NCBI GenBank assembly: GCA_013360915.1
Contig: JABWAT010000001.1
Coordinates: forward strand, 656,981-720,980
Reading direction: 5' to 3'
Source: Bacteroidota bacterium
GTDB lineage: Bacteria > Bacteroidota > JABWAT01
DNA length: 64,000 nt
The notes beneath the pieces are model-generated. The model ran no database searches. It had not been told where the DNA came from and saw nothing but the letters and a program-made list of their open reading frames with translations. Below, one piece after another: positions 8,452 through 17,490 of the stretch; position 1 is the first letter of the stretch, and each line of letters starts with the position of its first letter. Both the position numbers and the translations under genes were made by a program.

Positions 8452-11064
8452 TCAGCGAATCAATACCGCCCGTATGGTTTCTGATTGATTACCGGAAAGG
8501 AGTCTGATGAGATAAACACCAGAGGATAATCCGGTTGCATTGAAGAATAGCTGGCTTTCCCCGGCAGGGAACCGTTGGTTATCTGCAAGTACAGCCACCC
8601 GTTTTCCTGTCAGATCGAATACATCAAGCCTGATTTCACCGGGCCGATCCAATGAAAAGCGAATTCTGCTGGTGGGATTAAAAGGATTCGGATAGGCAGA
8701 AAGCAACCGGAAGGAGGCTGGTTCAGTTACGTCCTGAACAGAGGTCAATACCGAGGACCCGGTTAGTCGCAGAACCCGGTTCTGTGAAAGAATGGAAACA
8801 AACAACTCTCCGGTCTGACTGTTAACCGCCAGACCGGTGGCCGGGAAATTGACTGCCTGACCAACTTCTTCAAAAATTTGACCGAAAGCTGCCTGGCCCA
8901 GAACACGATCAGCAGATGCACCTGATGGTTTCTCCCCGGCATCATACCATACCATAACGCGGCGGTTACCAGTATCACCGATATACAGATTGCCGTTGTC
9001 ATCAACTGCTATACCAACGGGGGTCAGAACATTGTTTGCATTGCCGCTGGTAACGGTGGTAGTAAAAGAATTCTGCCCGAGTACGCCATCAGCATCGGAA
9101 CCGTCGGCCTTTGCCGATGCATTGGTAAACCAAAGAATCCGGTTATTCAGGCCATCTGACACCCACAAGGTACCAACCGAATCCACGGCAATCCCATTGG
9201 GAGAAGAAAGGGTATTTGCGTTCGCAGATCCGCCCCGGTTTCGGGATCCCGAGGTAAAATCGGCCTGCCCCAACACACCATCTGCAGGTGCACCGCTTTC
9301 CTTCAGATGTGCCTGATTCCATCGAAGAATCCGGCTGACCGTCGTGCTGGTCCCATCGGCAAGAAAAACGGTCCCGTATTTATCAACTGCAACAGCGATG
9401 GCTGTTGTGGAAATGGTTGAAGCGGATAGGGTTCCTGCCGAGTTTCCGGCCAAATTCACCGTGGTGAAATCCGGCTGACCGAGAACACCATCTGCAGGTG
9501 AACCACTGGGTTTTTCCCAGGCCTGATCAAAACGAAGCAGCCGCGCATTGCCACGGTCGATCACCCAAAGCCGTCCTGAGAGCGGGTCCACCGCAATTCC
9601 GTATGGAAAGGAAAGGGTATTTGCTGCAGGATCACCACCACGGTTAGCCAGATCAACAGAGAAGGAAGCCTGACCAAAAACCGCTTCAGCCTCTGCCCCG
9701 GTCATCAGACTGTTCATATCAAAACGCAGGACACGATTGTTTCCTGAATCGGATATATAGACTTTTTTCCTGAGAGTATCGATGGCTACACCACCGGGTG
9801 ACCGCAGTGAGGAAGGACCCTGAATTGCCGGAAGACTTTCCATATCAGGGGCACCGAGTACTCCATCTGCTCCAGCCCCATTTACCTTTGAAGCAGCCTG
9901 ATTGAACCACAATAACCGTCGGTTTCCGAAATCCAGCACAAACAGCCTGCCACCGGCTGCAGCAAGGTAACCCGAACCTCGTAAAGAAGAGGCAGAAAGA
10001 CCGGGCTTTGAAGAGGTAAAATCGGGTTGACCCAAAACACCATCTGCGTCGGCTCCATTTGCTTTTCCTGCTGCCAGATCAAACCGAAGAATCCGGTTAT
10101 TGTTCTCCCCAACCCACAGGGTCTGATTCTCTGCCGTCAAGCCAAACACAAAATCAAAACCAGATGCTGAAACAGATCCACCCCGGTTTTTCTGATTGGC
10201 TTCAAAATTTGATTGCCCGAGAATACCGTCTGCCGGCGCACCATTGCTTTTTCCGGCTGCGTTATCAAACCGCAGAATCCGGTAGTTATTCATATCGGCA
10301 ACGAACAGATTTCCACTGCTGTCCAATGCCGCATACCAGGGTGAATTGAACCGGGAAGCAGACAATGCTGAAGATCCGATGGTAAACCCAGTCTGACCAA
10401 GAACCGCAACGGCAGTATCTCCTGTGGTCAGAGAAGAAGATCCATCAAACCGGAGCACCCGGTTATTGCCCTGATCGACCACCCACAGACGGTCCTTTTC
10501 AACCTGAAGTCCCCGCGGTTGGGCCAGTGTCCAGGCTTGTGGTCCGGTACCACGATTCCGGCTGTTGCTGAACAGATCAGGCTGCCCAAGAACTCCATCT
10601 GCAGGTCCGGCCGTTTCTCTGGTGACCGCCTGATCCCAAAACAGAACCCGATGGTTAAATGTATCGGAAACGAACAATCGACCGGTGCTGTCAATGGCAA
10701 CCCCACTTGCAGATGGTGCAAGCGTGGCATTCAACGGTCCGCCGATGTTGGTTCCTGAAACCGGATCAATCGGTTCTCCGAAAAAGAGCTCTGGTTGGGT
10801 TCCCGACACATAATTTTCAACCGACGGCCATCTTGCAACCCGCTGATACAATCCATCCAGAATGAAAATTTTCCCGGTTTTCTTATCGATCGCTACCCCA
10901 CGTGGCTCTCCAATCCGATCGGGCACCGGGGCCATGGCTGGCCGGGTTGATGAATAAGTCATCTGACCCAATACGGCATCTGCCGCCTGACCATTCACCC
11001 ACTGTGCGTAGACAGAAAACGAATTGAAAATGACCAGAAATGATACCGAAAGCACTTTCAGCAT
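8452..11064 (-). CDS. Secreted NHL-repeat protein with T9SS-type C-terminal sorting domain
   Basis: 870 residues. A signal peptide (about 1-21, ending VYAQW) is followed by about twelve tandem units of 55-70 residues that open with VLGQ..F or close variants. Each contains a GIAVD...L.V.D..NNRVLRF core, the pattern of NHL beta-propeller blades. The last 80 residues start at YPNPFNP (791) and end in the VYLIRL...AVLIR strand typical of type A sorting domains of the type IX secretion system. The protein is therefore predicted to cross the outer membrane and be displayed or released. Repeats of this kind bind proteins, glycans or RNA in other families; the ligand here is unknown. The ATG at 11064 has GGAG 7-8 nt upstream, and a terminator follows the gene. 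Confidence 0.88.
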   Translation of the reverse strand: MLKVLSVSFLVIFNSFSVYAQWVNGQAADAVLGQMTYSSTRPAMAPVPDRIGEPRGVAIDKKTGKIFILDGLYQRVARWPSVENYVSGTQPELFFGEPIDPVSGTNIGGPLNATLAPSASGVAIDSTGRLFVSDTFNHRVLFWDQAVTRETAGPADGVLGQPDLFSNSRNRGTGPQAWTLAQPRGLQVEKDRLWVVDQGNNRVLRFDGSSSLTTGDTAVAVLGQTGFTIGSSALSASRFNSPWYAALDSSGNLFVADMNNYRILRFDNAAGKSNGAPADGILGQSNFEANQKNRGGSVSASGFDFVFGLTAENQTLWVGENNNRILRFDLAAGKANGADADGVLGQPDFTSSKPGLSASSLRGSGYLAAAGGRLFVLDFGNRRLLWFNQAASKVNGAGADGVLGAPDMESLPAIQGPSSLRSPGGVAIDTLRKKVYISDSGNNRVLRFDMNSLMTGAEAEAVFGQASFSVDLANRGGDPAANTLSFPYGIAVDPLSGRLWVIDRGNARLLRFDQAWEKPSGSPADGVLGQPDFTTVNLAGNSAGTLSASTISTTAIAVAVDKYGTVFLADGTSTTVSRILRWNQAHLKESGAPADGVLGQADFTSGSRNRGGSANANTLSSPNGIAVDSVGTLWVSDGLNNRILWFTNASAKADGSDADGVLGQNSFTTTVTSGNANNVLTPVGIAVDDNGNLYIGDTGNRRVMVWYDAGEKPSGASADRVLGQAAFGQIFEEVGQAVNFPATGLAVNSQTGELFVSILSQNRVLRLTGSSVLTSVQDVTEPASFRLLSAYPNPFNPTSRIRFSLDRPGEIRLDVFDLTGKRVAVLADNQRFPAGESQLFFNATGLSSGVYLIRLLSGNQSETIRAVLIR
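8755..10974 (-). repeat. About twelve tandem NHL-like coding repeats
   Basis: The coding repeats open with VLGQ, VLGA, VFGQ, ILGQ or FFGE at fairly even spacing (about 170-220 nt). Similarity is visible in DNA too: the plus strand repeatedly shows segments such as ACACCATCTGC followed by a GGTGCACC-like stretch. Twelve units would suit one or two six-bladed propellers. The boundaries given are approximate. Confidence 0.75.
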
Positions 11065-11104
11065 TTACAAGCTCCTGTTTTATGACAATGAGCCAACAAC
11101 AATT

Positions 11105-12967
11105 CTAGGAAATAAGTGCCATCAGTTTGTTCATCCGCTTCACGAAGGTGGCCATCTGAGGTCCGGTGAGTGATCCCTGCCCCAATGCAGCCACATCGAA
11201 AACGTGGGCAGCCAGTTCTTTAACCAGATCGGGGCGGGTCGGCTCCAGAATCAGAATTTTCCTGATGATATCATTTCCTGCATTGATCACCAGCGTGCTG
11301 TCATCGAACAAATCATCGGTCGACTCTTTTCCCTGTGCAATGGTCATGGTACGCATCATATCCTTGAAACGGCGGCTTTCTTCGGTCACAATGATTTTTG
11401 CTGCCAGCTCGGTAGAACTGAGGTTTTCCACACTGATCTTCATTTTCTCGCTCCGGATGACCGTTTTGAAGACATCGGTCAGCACTTTGGCATGATCAGG
11501 ATTCACCTCGATGGTCACGGCTTTCGGATTGATAAGCTTATCCACCACATTGGCATCGACCCGGACAAAACGGATGTCATTCCGTTTGCGCTCCAGAGTA
11601 GAAATGAAATGGTTATCGATCAGGTGATCCAGAACCACGGCTGTCAGCCCCTTTTCCTTCACCAGATCCAGATAGGTGGCCTGCTGGTTTTTATCAGACG
11701 AATACAACACCACGGTTTTATCGCCCTCACCCTTATTGGTTTCCTTATAGGCTTCCACATAATCGGGCAGTGTCATGAAACGATCTTCGTTGGCCAATGG
11801 TAACAAGGCAATGTCTTTTACACGGTCACAAAACGCATCATCGGTAATCATCCCATATTTCACGAACGGTGCAATATCGGACCAGTATTTTTCGAAAGAA
11901 GCGCGGTCAGACGTACAGATCTCATTCAGCTTATCTGCAATTTTTTTGGTGATGTGACCGGCAATCTTTTTCACGTTCCGGTCATTCTGCAAAAAGCTTC
12001 TGGATACATTCAGCGGAATATCCGGCGAATCGATCACGCCTCTGAGCAGGGTCAGGAACTCGGGCAGGATTTCGGAAACATTGTTTGAAACATACACCTG
12101 CTGACAGTATAGCTGAATCTGTCCCTTGGTGATATCCATTTCATGCTGAATTTTCGGAAAATAGAGAATCCCTGTCAGGCGGAAAGGATAATCCACATTC
12201 AGATGAATCCAGAACAGCGGGTCCGGTTGAAACGGATGCAGTTTCTGATAAAATTCGCGGTAGTCAGACTCTTTCACCTCTGACGGTGCTTTTACCCAGG
12301 CCGGAGTGGTCTCGTTGATCACTTCCCCTTCAAACTCCACTTCAACCGGCAGAAAACGGCAATACTTGTTCAGAATTTCCTTGACCCGGCTGGCTTCAAG
12401 AAAATCCTCATTGTCTTTGTCCACATGAAGGATGATATCGGTCCCTCGCTCGGTTTTATCAGAAGCGTCGATGGTAAAAGTGGTGCTTCCATCCGACGTC
12501 CAATGGGCGGCAGGTGCATCGGTGTAAGATCGGGTGTGGATTTCGACCGATTCAGAAACCATGAAGGACGAATAGAATCCAAGACCGAAATGACCGATGA
12601 TACCACTGTTTGCATCGTCCTTTTTGTACGTTTTTACAAATTCTTCGGCTCCGGAAAAGGCAATCTGATTGATGTATTTTTTTATTTCATCGGCTGTCAT
12701 GCCGATACCATCATCCGACACCCTGATTTCCTTTTTGTCCTTATCAACACTGACACGGACTCTGGCCTTTGTCACATCACCCGTATACTCGCCGATGGAG
12801 GAAAGGTGGCGGAGTTTGGAAATGGCATCAACTCCGTTCGAAACCAGTTCGCGCAGGAATATCTCATGATCTGCATAAAGCCATTTCTTAATAATGGGTA
12901 AAATGTTTTCGGTATGAATGGAAATCTGACCTGTTTCAGTGGTGGTCTGTGTGGTTTTCTTTTTCAT
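11105..12967 (-). CDS. htpG: Molecular chaperone HtpG (bacterial Hsp90)
   Basis: 620 residues, matching bacterial HtpG. The GHKL ATPase domain has FLRELVSNGVDAISKL (helix with the catalytic Glu and Asn), DDGIGMT and GHFGLGFYSSFMV, the lid region. The middle domain includes LYFPK and the conserved LNVSRSFLQ segment, and a C-terminal dimerisation region follows. It is an ATP-dependent cytoplasmic chaperone. One small departure is SNGVDA where most family members read SNASDA. AGGAT lies 9 nt upstream of the ATG. No CIRCE-like inverted repeat was seen in the 110-nt upstream gap, so heat-shock control by HrcA is not evident. Confidence 0.97.
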   Translation of the reverse strand: MKKKTTQTTTETGQISIHTENILPIIKKWLYADHEIFLRELVSNGVDAISKLRHLSSIGEYTGDVTKARVRVSVDKDKKEIRVSDDGIGMTADEIKKYINQIAFSGAEEFVKTYKKDDANSGIIGHFGLGFYSSFMVSESVEIHTRSYTDAPAAHWTSDGSTTFTIDASDKTERGTDIILHVDKDNEDFLEASRVKEILNKYCRFLPVEVEFEGEVINETTPAWVKAPSEVKESDYREFYQKLHPFQPDPLFWIHLNVDYPFRLTGILYFPKIQHEMDITKGQIQLYCQQVYVSNNVSEILPEFLTLLRGVIDSPDIPLNVSRSFLQNDRNVKKIAGHITKKIADKLNEICTSDRASFEKYWSDIAPFVKYGMITDDAFCDRVKDIALLPLANEDRFMTLPDYVEAYKETNKGEGDKTVVLYSSDKNQQATYLDLVKEKGLTAVVLDHLIDNHFISTLERKRNDIRFVRVDANVVDKLINPKAVTIEVNPDHAKVLTDVFKTVIRSEKMKISVENLSSTELAAKIIVTEESRRFKDMMRTMTIAQGKESTDDLFDDSTLVINAGNDIIRKILILEPTRPDLVKELAAHVFDVAALGQGSLTGPQMATFVKRMNKLMALIS

Positions 12968-13077
12968 AATCTTTAAATCCTGTTCCTGACTGATATTGTA
13001 TGATATACTGACAAAATTTCCCGTCTGACCCCGGTCATGACGGCCGGTGCCCCTGACAGAAAAAATTGTACCAACTT

Positions 13078-13614
13078 TTAAAGCGGGAGTGCGGAGAAAC
13101 GGAAAGTCTGGCCGTCAACTGGTTGCCCGATGGACAGCTGATAGGATTTTCCGGTGCGTGCAAGAATGGTCAGACTCACATCCGGGGCCAGGGCCTGAGA
13201 GATCGGATTCCATTTCTCCCCCGACCGGAACGCTTCAGAAAACATGATTTCCGGAGATCCCCCCGGGTTTATAACCGGTTGGATCAGCCGCAATCCGGTA
13301 TGAACCGTCTTGTCGGCCGGAAAGTCCACCACCACCACCGGGAGGGCTTGTTGCATGGGTTCAAACACCAGATAAAACACACCGGGGGTGGTGATTCCCA
13401 GACCGGAAAACCGGACTGGTTTTTCTGATGAGGAACCTGGTATCGGCTGATCCTGAGTGACCGGGTCTGCCAGATTAAAAATCAGCGGACCCGGAATAAC
13501 CGCAAAATCGGCCTGAAGCCAGTTCGGATTCAGTGCACCCCGGACCGGCTCAAGACTCAGGTTCAGTTCACGACCAAGGTCGAACCCTTCAAAATAGCTG
13601 ATGACATAACTCAT
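13078..13614 (-). CDS. Unknown 178-residue protein coupled to rfbC
   Basis: Not recognised. Its ATG shares one base with the rfbC stop (TGATG), so the two are translationally coupled. The sequence has no signal peptide, membrane segment or cysteine cluster. It is rich in proline, glycine and hydrophobic beta-type segments (for example GVFYLVFEP and LPVVVVDFP), suggesting an all-beta cytoplasmic protein. It could be a sugar-binding or modification partner of the epimerase, but only the gene arrangement suggests that. The gap downstream (to 13014) has no clear terminator. Confidence 0.7.
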   Translation of the reverse strand: MSYVISYFEGFDLGRELNLSLEPVRGALNPNWLQADFAVIPGPLIFNLADPVTQDQPIPGSSSEKPVRFSGLGITTPGVFYLVFEPMQQALPVVVVDFPADKTVHTGLRLIQPVINPGGSPEIMFSEAFRSGEKWNPISQALAPDVSLTILARTGKSYQLSIGQPVDGQTFRFSALPL

Positions 13615-14174
13615 CAGCCTTGCCAGACATAGTTAATATCGGCCGATTTAAGGAAGGAACCGGCCAGATCCTTTTTCGAAATCAATGCAGGGTCAGGCGG
13701 AGCGGGCCATTGAATAGCCAGATCGGGATCATCCCATCTCAGAGATCTTTCCACCAGCGGGGCATAGTAGCCGCTGCATTTATAGGAAAACTCGGCCAGA
13801 TCAGACAGAACCAGAAATCCGTGTGCAAAACCAGGAGGAACCCATAAAATGTGTTTGTTTCTCTCAGAAAGGGTAAATCCTTCATATCGGCCAAAAGTCG
13901 GGGAACCTTTTCTGATGTCCACCACCACATCCCAGACTTCACCAACCGGTACCCGAACCAGCTTTCCCTGAGCATGCGGGTCCATTTGATAATGCAGGCC
14001 CCGGAAGGTTCCTTTTACCGACCTGGAAACATTGTCCTGTACAAAACGGACATCAATTCCGTTCTCGGCAAACCGGCTTTCATGATAACTTTCCATGAAA
14101 AAACCCCGTTCATCGCCGAATACCGCTGGTTCAATCAGGACAACCCCGGGTAATGTCGTTTTATGAAATTTCAT
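13614..14174 (-). CDS. rfbC: dTDP-4-dehydrorhamnose 3,5-epimerase (RmlC/RfbC)
   Basis: 186 residues, the usual RmlC length, a cupin-fold enzyme. It epimerises dTDP-4-keto-6-deoxyglucose at C3 and C5 on the way to dTDP-L-rhamnose. Conserved pieces: PAVFGDERGFFMESYH near the start, RGLHYQ with the catalytic His, GEVWDVVVDIRKGSPTFG, and PPGFAHGF, followed by SYKCSGYY with the conserved Tyr. AAGGA precedes the ATG. rfbA, rfbB and rfbD are not in this window, so it stands apart from the usual dTDP-rhamnose cluster. The gene runs divergently from queC. Confidence 0.95.
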   Translation of the reverse strand: MKFHKTTLPGVVLIEPAVFGDERGFFMESYHESRFAENGIDVRFVQDNVSRSVKGTFRGLHYQMDPHAQGKLVRVPVGEVWDVVVDIRKGSPTFGRYEGFTLSERNKHILWVPPGFAHGFLVLSDLAEFSYKCSGYYAPLVERSLRWDDPDLAIQWPAPPDPALISKKDLAGSFLKSADINYVWQG

Positions 14175-14279
14175 ATAAATCCTTTTTTATTTAAAAATCC
14201 GGTACGTCCTGCCAGAATTCAATTGGAATGATCCTGAATGAGCCGGTACCTTTGTGTTTTTTTGGAAGGATCTCTGTCT

Positions 14280-14981
14280 ATGCCGGGCCCGAAAGGCATT
14301 ATTCTGCTCTCTGGCGGAATGGATTCCTGCGTATCACTTGCGGAGGCCATTCATCAGGGATTTGAACCCTGGTTGCTTCATGTTAACTACGGCCAGCGAA
14401 CCGAAAACCGTGAACTGACCAGTTTCAGAGCCATTGCATCGCACTACCAGATCCCTGTAAGCCGGCAACTGATTTCAGACATCAGCCACCTGCTTAAAAT
14501 TGGTGGTTCCTCCCTGACCGACTCTCATGTACCTGTCAGCGAAGCCGACCTGAATTACCAGGGGATTCCGACCTCTTACGTCCCGTTCCGGAACGCAAAT
14601 ATCCTTGCCATCGCCGTTTCCTGGGCAGAAGTGATCGGTGCGAGTGCCATTTTCATTGGTGCCGTTGAAGAAGATTCCTCGGGCTATCCCGATTGCCGTG
14701 CCTCCTTTTTTAAAGCCTATGAAACCATGATCGATGAAGGAACCCGGCCGGAAACTACCATCCGGATTCAAACCCCGGTCATCAGGCTGACCAAGTCAGA
14801 GATTGTCAGAAAAGGAATGGAACTAAAAGCCCCCCTTCATCTGACCTGGTCCTGTTATCAGTCCGAAGAAGCGGCTTGCGGTCATTGTGATTCCTGTGCC
14901 CTCAGGCTCAGAGGGTTTCAGATTGCCGGTCTGGAAGATCCCATTCCCTACCGGGACCGTCCGGTTTATTTCCGTGCCTGA
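14280..14981 (+). CDS. queC: 7-cyano-7-deazaguanine synthase (QueC)
   Basis: 233 residues from the ATG at 14280, which follows GGAAGGA by 9 nt and places the PP-loop where the family has it. An ATG 42 nt upstream is in frame but adds residues not usual for QueC. The N-terminal ATP-pyrophosphatase loop is LLSGGMDS (9-16). Near the C-terminus are four zinc-ligand cysteines in SCYQ...ACGHCDSC. The enzyme converts 7-carboxy-7-deazaguanine to preQ0 in queuosine synthesis. The other que genes are not in this window. A strong terminator lies about 80 nt downstream. Confidence 0.95.
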   Translation: MPGPKGIILLSGGMDSCVSLAEAIHQGFEPWLLHVNYGQRTENRELTSFRAIASHYQIPVSRQLISDISHLLKIGGSSLTDSHVPVSEADLNYQGIPTSYVPFRNANILAIAVSWAEVIGASAIFIGAVEEDSSGYPDCRASFFKAYETMIDEGTRPETTIRIQTPVIRLTKSEIVRKGMELKAPLHLTWSCYQSEEAACGHCDSCALRLRGFQIAGLEDPIPYRDRPVYFRA

Positions 14982-15059
14982 AACTTTCTGCAAAAGGCAT
15001 CCGTACAACCCTTTGTCTGTTTTTCATGAGCAGATACCTCCTCTAAGAGCAAACCTCAG

Positions 15060-15093
15060 CCGGCCGGACTCCAACTTCCGGCCGGTTTTTTTT
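15060..15093 (+). terminator. Strong Rho-independent terminator after queC
   Basis: A perfect 9-bp stem (CCGGCCGGA at 15060-15068, TCCGGCCGG at 15077-15085) with an 8-nt loop is followed directly by eight T residues (15086-15093). It isolates queC from the barrel-protein gene at 15188. Confidence 0.93.
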
Positions 15094-15187
15094 AAAGAGG
15101 GGCCGTTCTGCTCTGAAAAATTGTACAATCTGAGTATTTTACTGCCGGGATCACCATCATTTCACAAATGAAAGGGTAACCGTAATT

Positions 15188-15817
15188 ATGTCCTCAATCC
15201 GTCTTGGACTTCTGGCCTGCCTGTTCATCCTGCCACTGTCCGGAAAAGCACAGGATATGTTCACCGACCTGAGTGGCTATGTTCAGGCATCGGGGGGCAT
15301 TTTCAACAGCAATGCTCAATGGTATTCTAAAACCTACGATGACAGAATCCTGTTTGATCCATCGGTAACCATCGGAACCGGTACCACCGATTGGACCGTT
15401 TTTTTACGCTACCGGCAGGTTGGAGCCAAGGGAAGGACGGATGGTACTTATTATTCCTACCCGAAGGGTCCGGCCAGTTTGGTTCGTGAAGAACTGTATC
15501 TCGGTATCCAGACCGGAAGTATTCTCGATGGGCCCTTTTTCATAGAAATGGCCTACATTCAATTGTACAGTCAGAACAGGATTACAGAAGACATCAGCAA
15601 ACAGGTTTTTACTGAACGTGTCAACGGAAAAGGAATTTCCACAGGCTTCGGTCTGATGTTTCCCTTTGAAAACAAAAGGTTCATCCTGATCTCACAGCTG
15701 TCTTATAATTTTATTCTTACTTCAAATGCCATGAACCCCGAGATCGGTAATCCGGACTTTAACGCGTTTCACCTTGATTTTGGTCTGAAATACGAATTCC
15801 CGATCGGCGGATTCTAG
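15188..15817 (+). CDS. Small exported beta-barrel-like protein, function unknown
   Basis: 209 residues with a signal peptide (about 1-21, ending GKAQD). The mature part alternates short beta-type stretches rich in Tyr, Phe and Gly (DWTVFLRYRQVG, LYLGIQTG, FHLDFGLKYEF) and ends close to a Phe, as do many outer-membrane barrels. About eight strands would fit. It runs convergently to a lipoprotein gene, the two stops being 10 nt apart. No specific family was recognised. AAGGG upstream of the ATG is rather far (about 12 nt), so expression may be modest. Confidence 0.72.
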   Translation: MSSIRLGLLACLFILPLSGKAQDMFTDLSGYVQASGGIFNSNAQWYSKTYDDRILFDPSVTIGTGTTDWTVFLRYRQVGAKGRTDGTYYSYPKGPASLVREELYLGIQTGSILDGPFFIEMAYIQLYSQNRITEDISKQVFTERVNGKGISTGFGLMFPFENKRFILISQLSYNFILTSNAMNPEIGNPDFNAFHLDFGLKYEFPIGGF

Positions 15818-15827
15818 TTCAACCCGG

Positions 15828-16370
15828 TCACGGCAGGATAAAAACCTCACCGTAGGATATGATCGACGTGCACAGATCGGTGGCCAGGGGACTATCCACG
15901 ACATAGATACGGTGCAGACCGGAAATTTCCGAGAGGGTTCCATTATCAGAAAGTCGGGTTAAATCAACCGGGAGCAGCCAGATTCCCACATCCGGTATCG
16001 ATTTGGGTCGTCCTAATGTGGGGATCAGACTGACCCACTGCCCATCGCGTTTTCTGGCAATCACATCAATATTGCTCAGTTGCCCGCCTAGTACATCATA
16101 CAGGGTGATTCTGAGGGTCGAGTTAGAGGACCGGACCGGATTTGGGAAAATGGGATCAACCCGTACATAAAGACCGTAAGTCGGACTTTCACGCCAGTCA
16201 TCGGAATCTTCATCGGTGACCTGGCCTTGTGTGTTGGTTTTTGTATACCCCTTTATTTCGGAATCGGCAAAATCACAACTATCCACCGGTTTGAAGGAAT
16301 CACAACCGGCGGAAAGAAGTGAAAGAAGCAGGCAGACTTTAATACCCGTTTTTGACCATGTCCCGGGCAA
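15828..16370 (-). CDS. Lipoprotein with a PNP-type beta-sandwich stretch
   Basis: A lipobox (LLSLLSAGC) is clear; the mature protein would start at that Cys. Downstream comes an acidic linker (TDEDSDDW), then VDPIFPNPVRSSNSTLRITLYDVLGGQL. This strongly resembles the beginning of T9SS-type sorting domains, yet lies mid-protein rather than at the end. The start is unresolved. The reading frame is open back to an ATG at 16442, which would overlap the acyl-CoA dehydrogenase by 104 nt. A TTG at 16370 gives a more normal signal peptide and a 32-nt overlap and is used here. It would be exported and anchored to a membrane. It may be the last gene of the thiolase operon, although its function looks unrelated. 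Confidence 0.68.
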   Translation of the reverse strand: MPGTWSKTGIKVCLLLSLLSAGCDSFKPVDSCDFADSEIKGYTKTNTQGQVTDEDSDDWRESPTYGLYVRVDPIFPNPVRSSNSTLRITLYDVLGGQLSNIDVIARKRDGQWVSLIPTLGRPKSIPDVGIWLLPVDLTRLSDNGTLSEISGLHRIYVVDSPLATDLCTSIISYGEVFILP

Positions 16371-17487
16371 TGACAATGTGTTGGACTTCAGAGGTTCCCT
16401 CGTATATCTCGGTAATTTTTGCATCACGCAACAATCGTTCAACGTGATATTCTTTTACGTATCCGTAACCGCCATGAATCTGAATGGCTTCCAAAGCACA
16501 TTTTACCGCAGTCCGGCTGGCAAACAGTTTACACATGGCCGACTCCCGCGAATATTTCTGATGTGCATCCTTCATGGAAGCAGCCTTCAGAATCAGCAGT
16601 TCTGCAGCATCGGTTTCCATGGCCATTTCAGCAAGTTTCCATTGAATGGCCTGAAATCCGGCAATTTCCTGTCCGAATTGTTTTCTTTCCTTCGAGTAGG
16701 CAAGTGAACGTTCAACAGCTGCTTTTGCAATGCCGAGGGCCTGAGAGGCAATTCCAATCCGGCCCCCATCCAGCGATTGCATCGCAATCCGGAAACCTTC
16801 GCCTTCGTGTCCAAGCAGATTTTCTGCAGGGACCACCACATCGGTAAAACCGAGTGAGCAGGTATCAGATCCGCGGATACCCAGTTTCTTTTCCTTTTTC
16901 AGCACCGAAAATCCCGGCATCCCCTTTTCGACAATGAAACAGGAAATGCCATGGGACTTGTTCACCTTATCGGTTGCCGCGAAAACCAGGTAGATATCGG
17001 CATTCTGACCATTGGTGATCCAGTTCTTGGCACCGTTAATCACCCATTCCTTCCCTTGTCTTACGGCCACGGTTGCCTGATTGGACGCATCAGACCCTGC
17101 ATTGGGTTCCGACAGGCAGAAAGCACCCAATTTTTTCCCGCTGGCGAGTGGTTTCAGAAATTTTTCTTTCTGTGCAGGTGTCCCATATTCATTCAGCCCC
17201 CAGCAGACCAGTGAATTGTTCACAGACATAACCACGGCGGCCGAGGCATCCACTTTACTGATTTCGGTCATGGCCAGCACGTAGGAGATGGCATCAAGCC
17301 CTGCCCCGCCCCACTCTTCGGGGACCATCATGCCCATAAAGCCGAGTTCGCCCATTTTTTTCACGGCTTCATGCGGAAATTCTTCCAGTTCATCACGTTC
17401 AATCACACCAGGCAACAATTCATCCTGGGCAAACTGCCGGGCCATATCCCGGATCATCTGTTGTTCTTCGGTCAGAGTAAAGTTCAT
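16339..17487 (-). CDS. Acyl-CoA dehydrogenase, short-chain type
   Basis: 382 residues, the standard length. It is a flavoenzyme of fatty-acid beta-oxidation that introduces the 2,3 double bond and passes electrons to ETF. Visible signatures: CLSEPNAGSDASN (substrate and FAD contact), WITNGQNADIYLVFA, GGRIGIASQALGIAKAA, and IHGGYGY...YEGTSE, where Glu363 is the catalytic base in the short- and medium-chain position. The sequence looks like butyryl-CoA or other short-chain dehydrogenases rather than glutaryl-CoA dehydrogenase. It starts 3 nt after the hydroxyacyl-CoA dehydrogenase stop, in one operon with it and the thiolase. No ETF genes are in the window. Confidence 0.93.
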   Translation of the reverse strand: MNFTLTEEQQMIRDMARQFAQDELLPGVIERDELEEFPHEAVKKMGELGFMGMMVPEEWGGAGLDAISYVLAMTEISKVDASAAVVMSVNNSLVCWGLNEYGTPAQKEKFLKPLASGKKLGAFCLSEPNAGSDASNQATVAVRQGKEWVINGAKNWITNGQNADIYLVFAATDKVNKSHGISCFIVEKGMPGFSVLKKEKKLGIRGSDTCSLGFTDVVVPAENLLGHEGEGFRIAMQSLDGGRIGIASQALGIAKAAVERSLAYSKERKQFGQEIAGFQAIQWKLAEMAMETDAAELLILKAASMKDAHQKYSRESAMCKLFASRTAVKCALEAIQIHGGYGYVKEYHVERLLRDAKITEIYEGTSEVQHIVIARDMVKNGY

Positions 17488-17490
17488 GGT

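Noticed and set aside
8755-10974. A periodic DNA pattern that could be mistaken for a CRISPR array
   Set aside because: The units are 170-220 nt, are not identical, and fall in frame inside a protein of NHL-like repeats. No cas genes are present.
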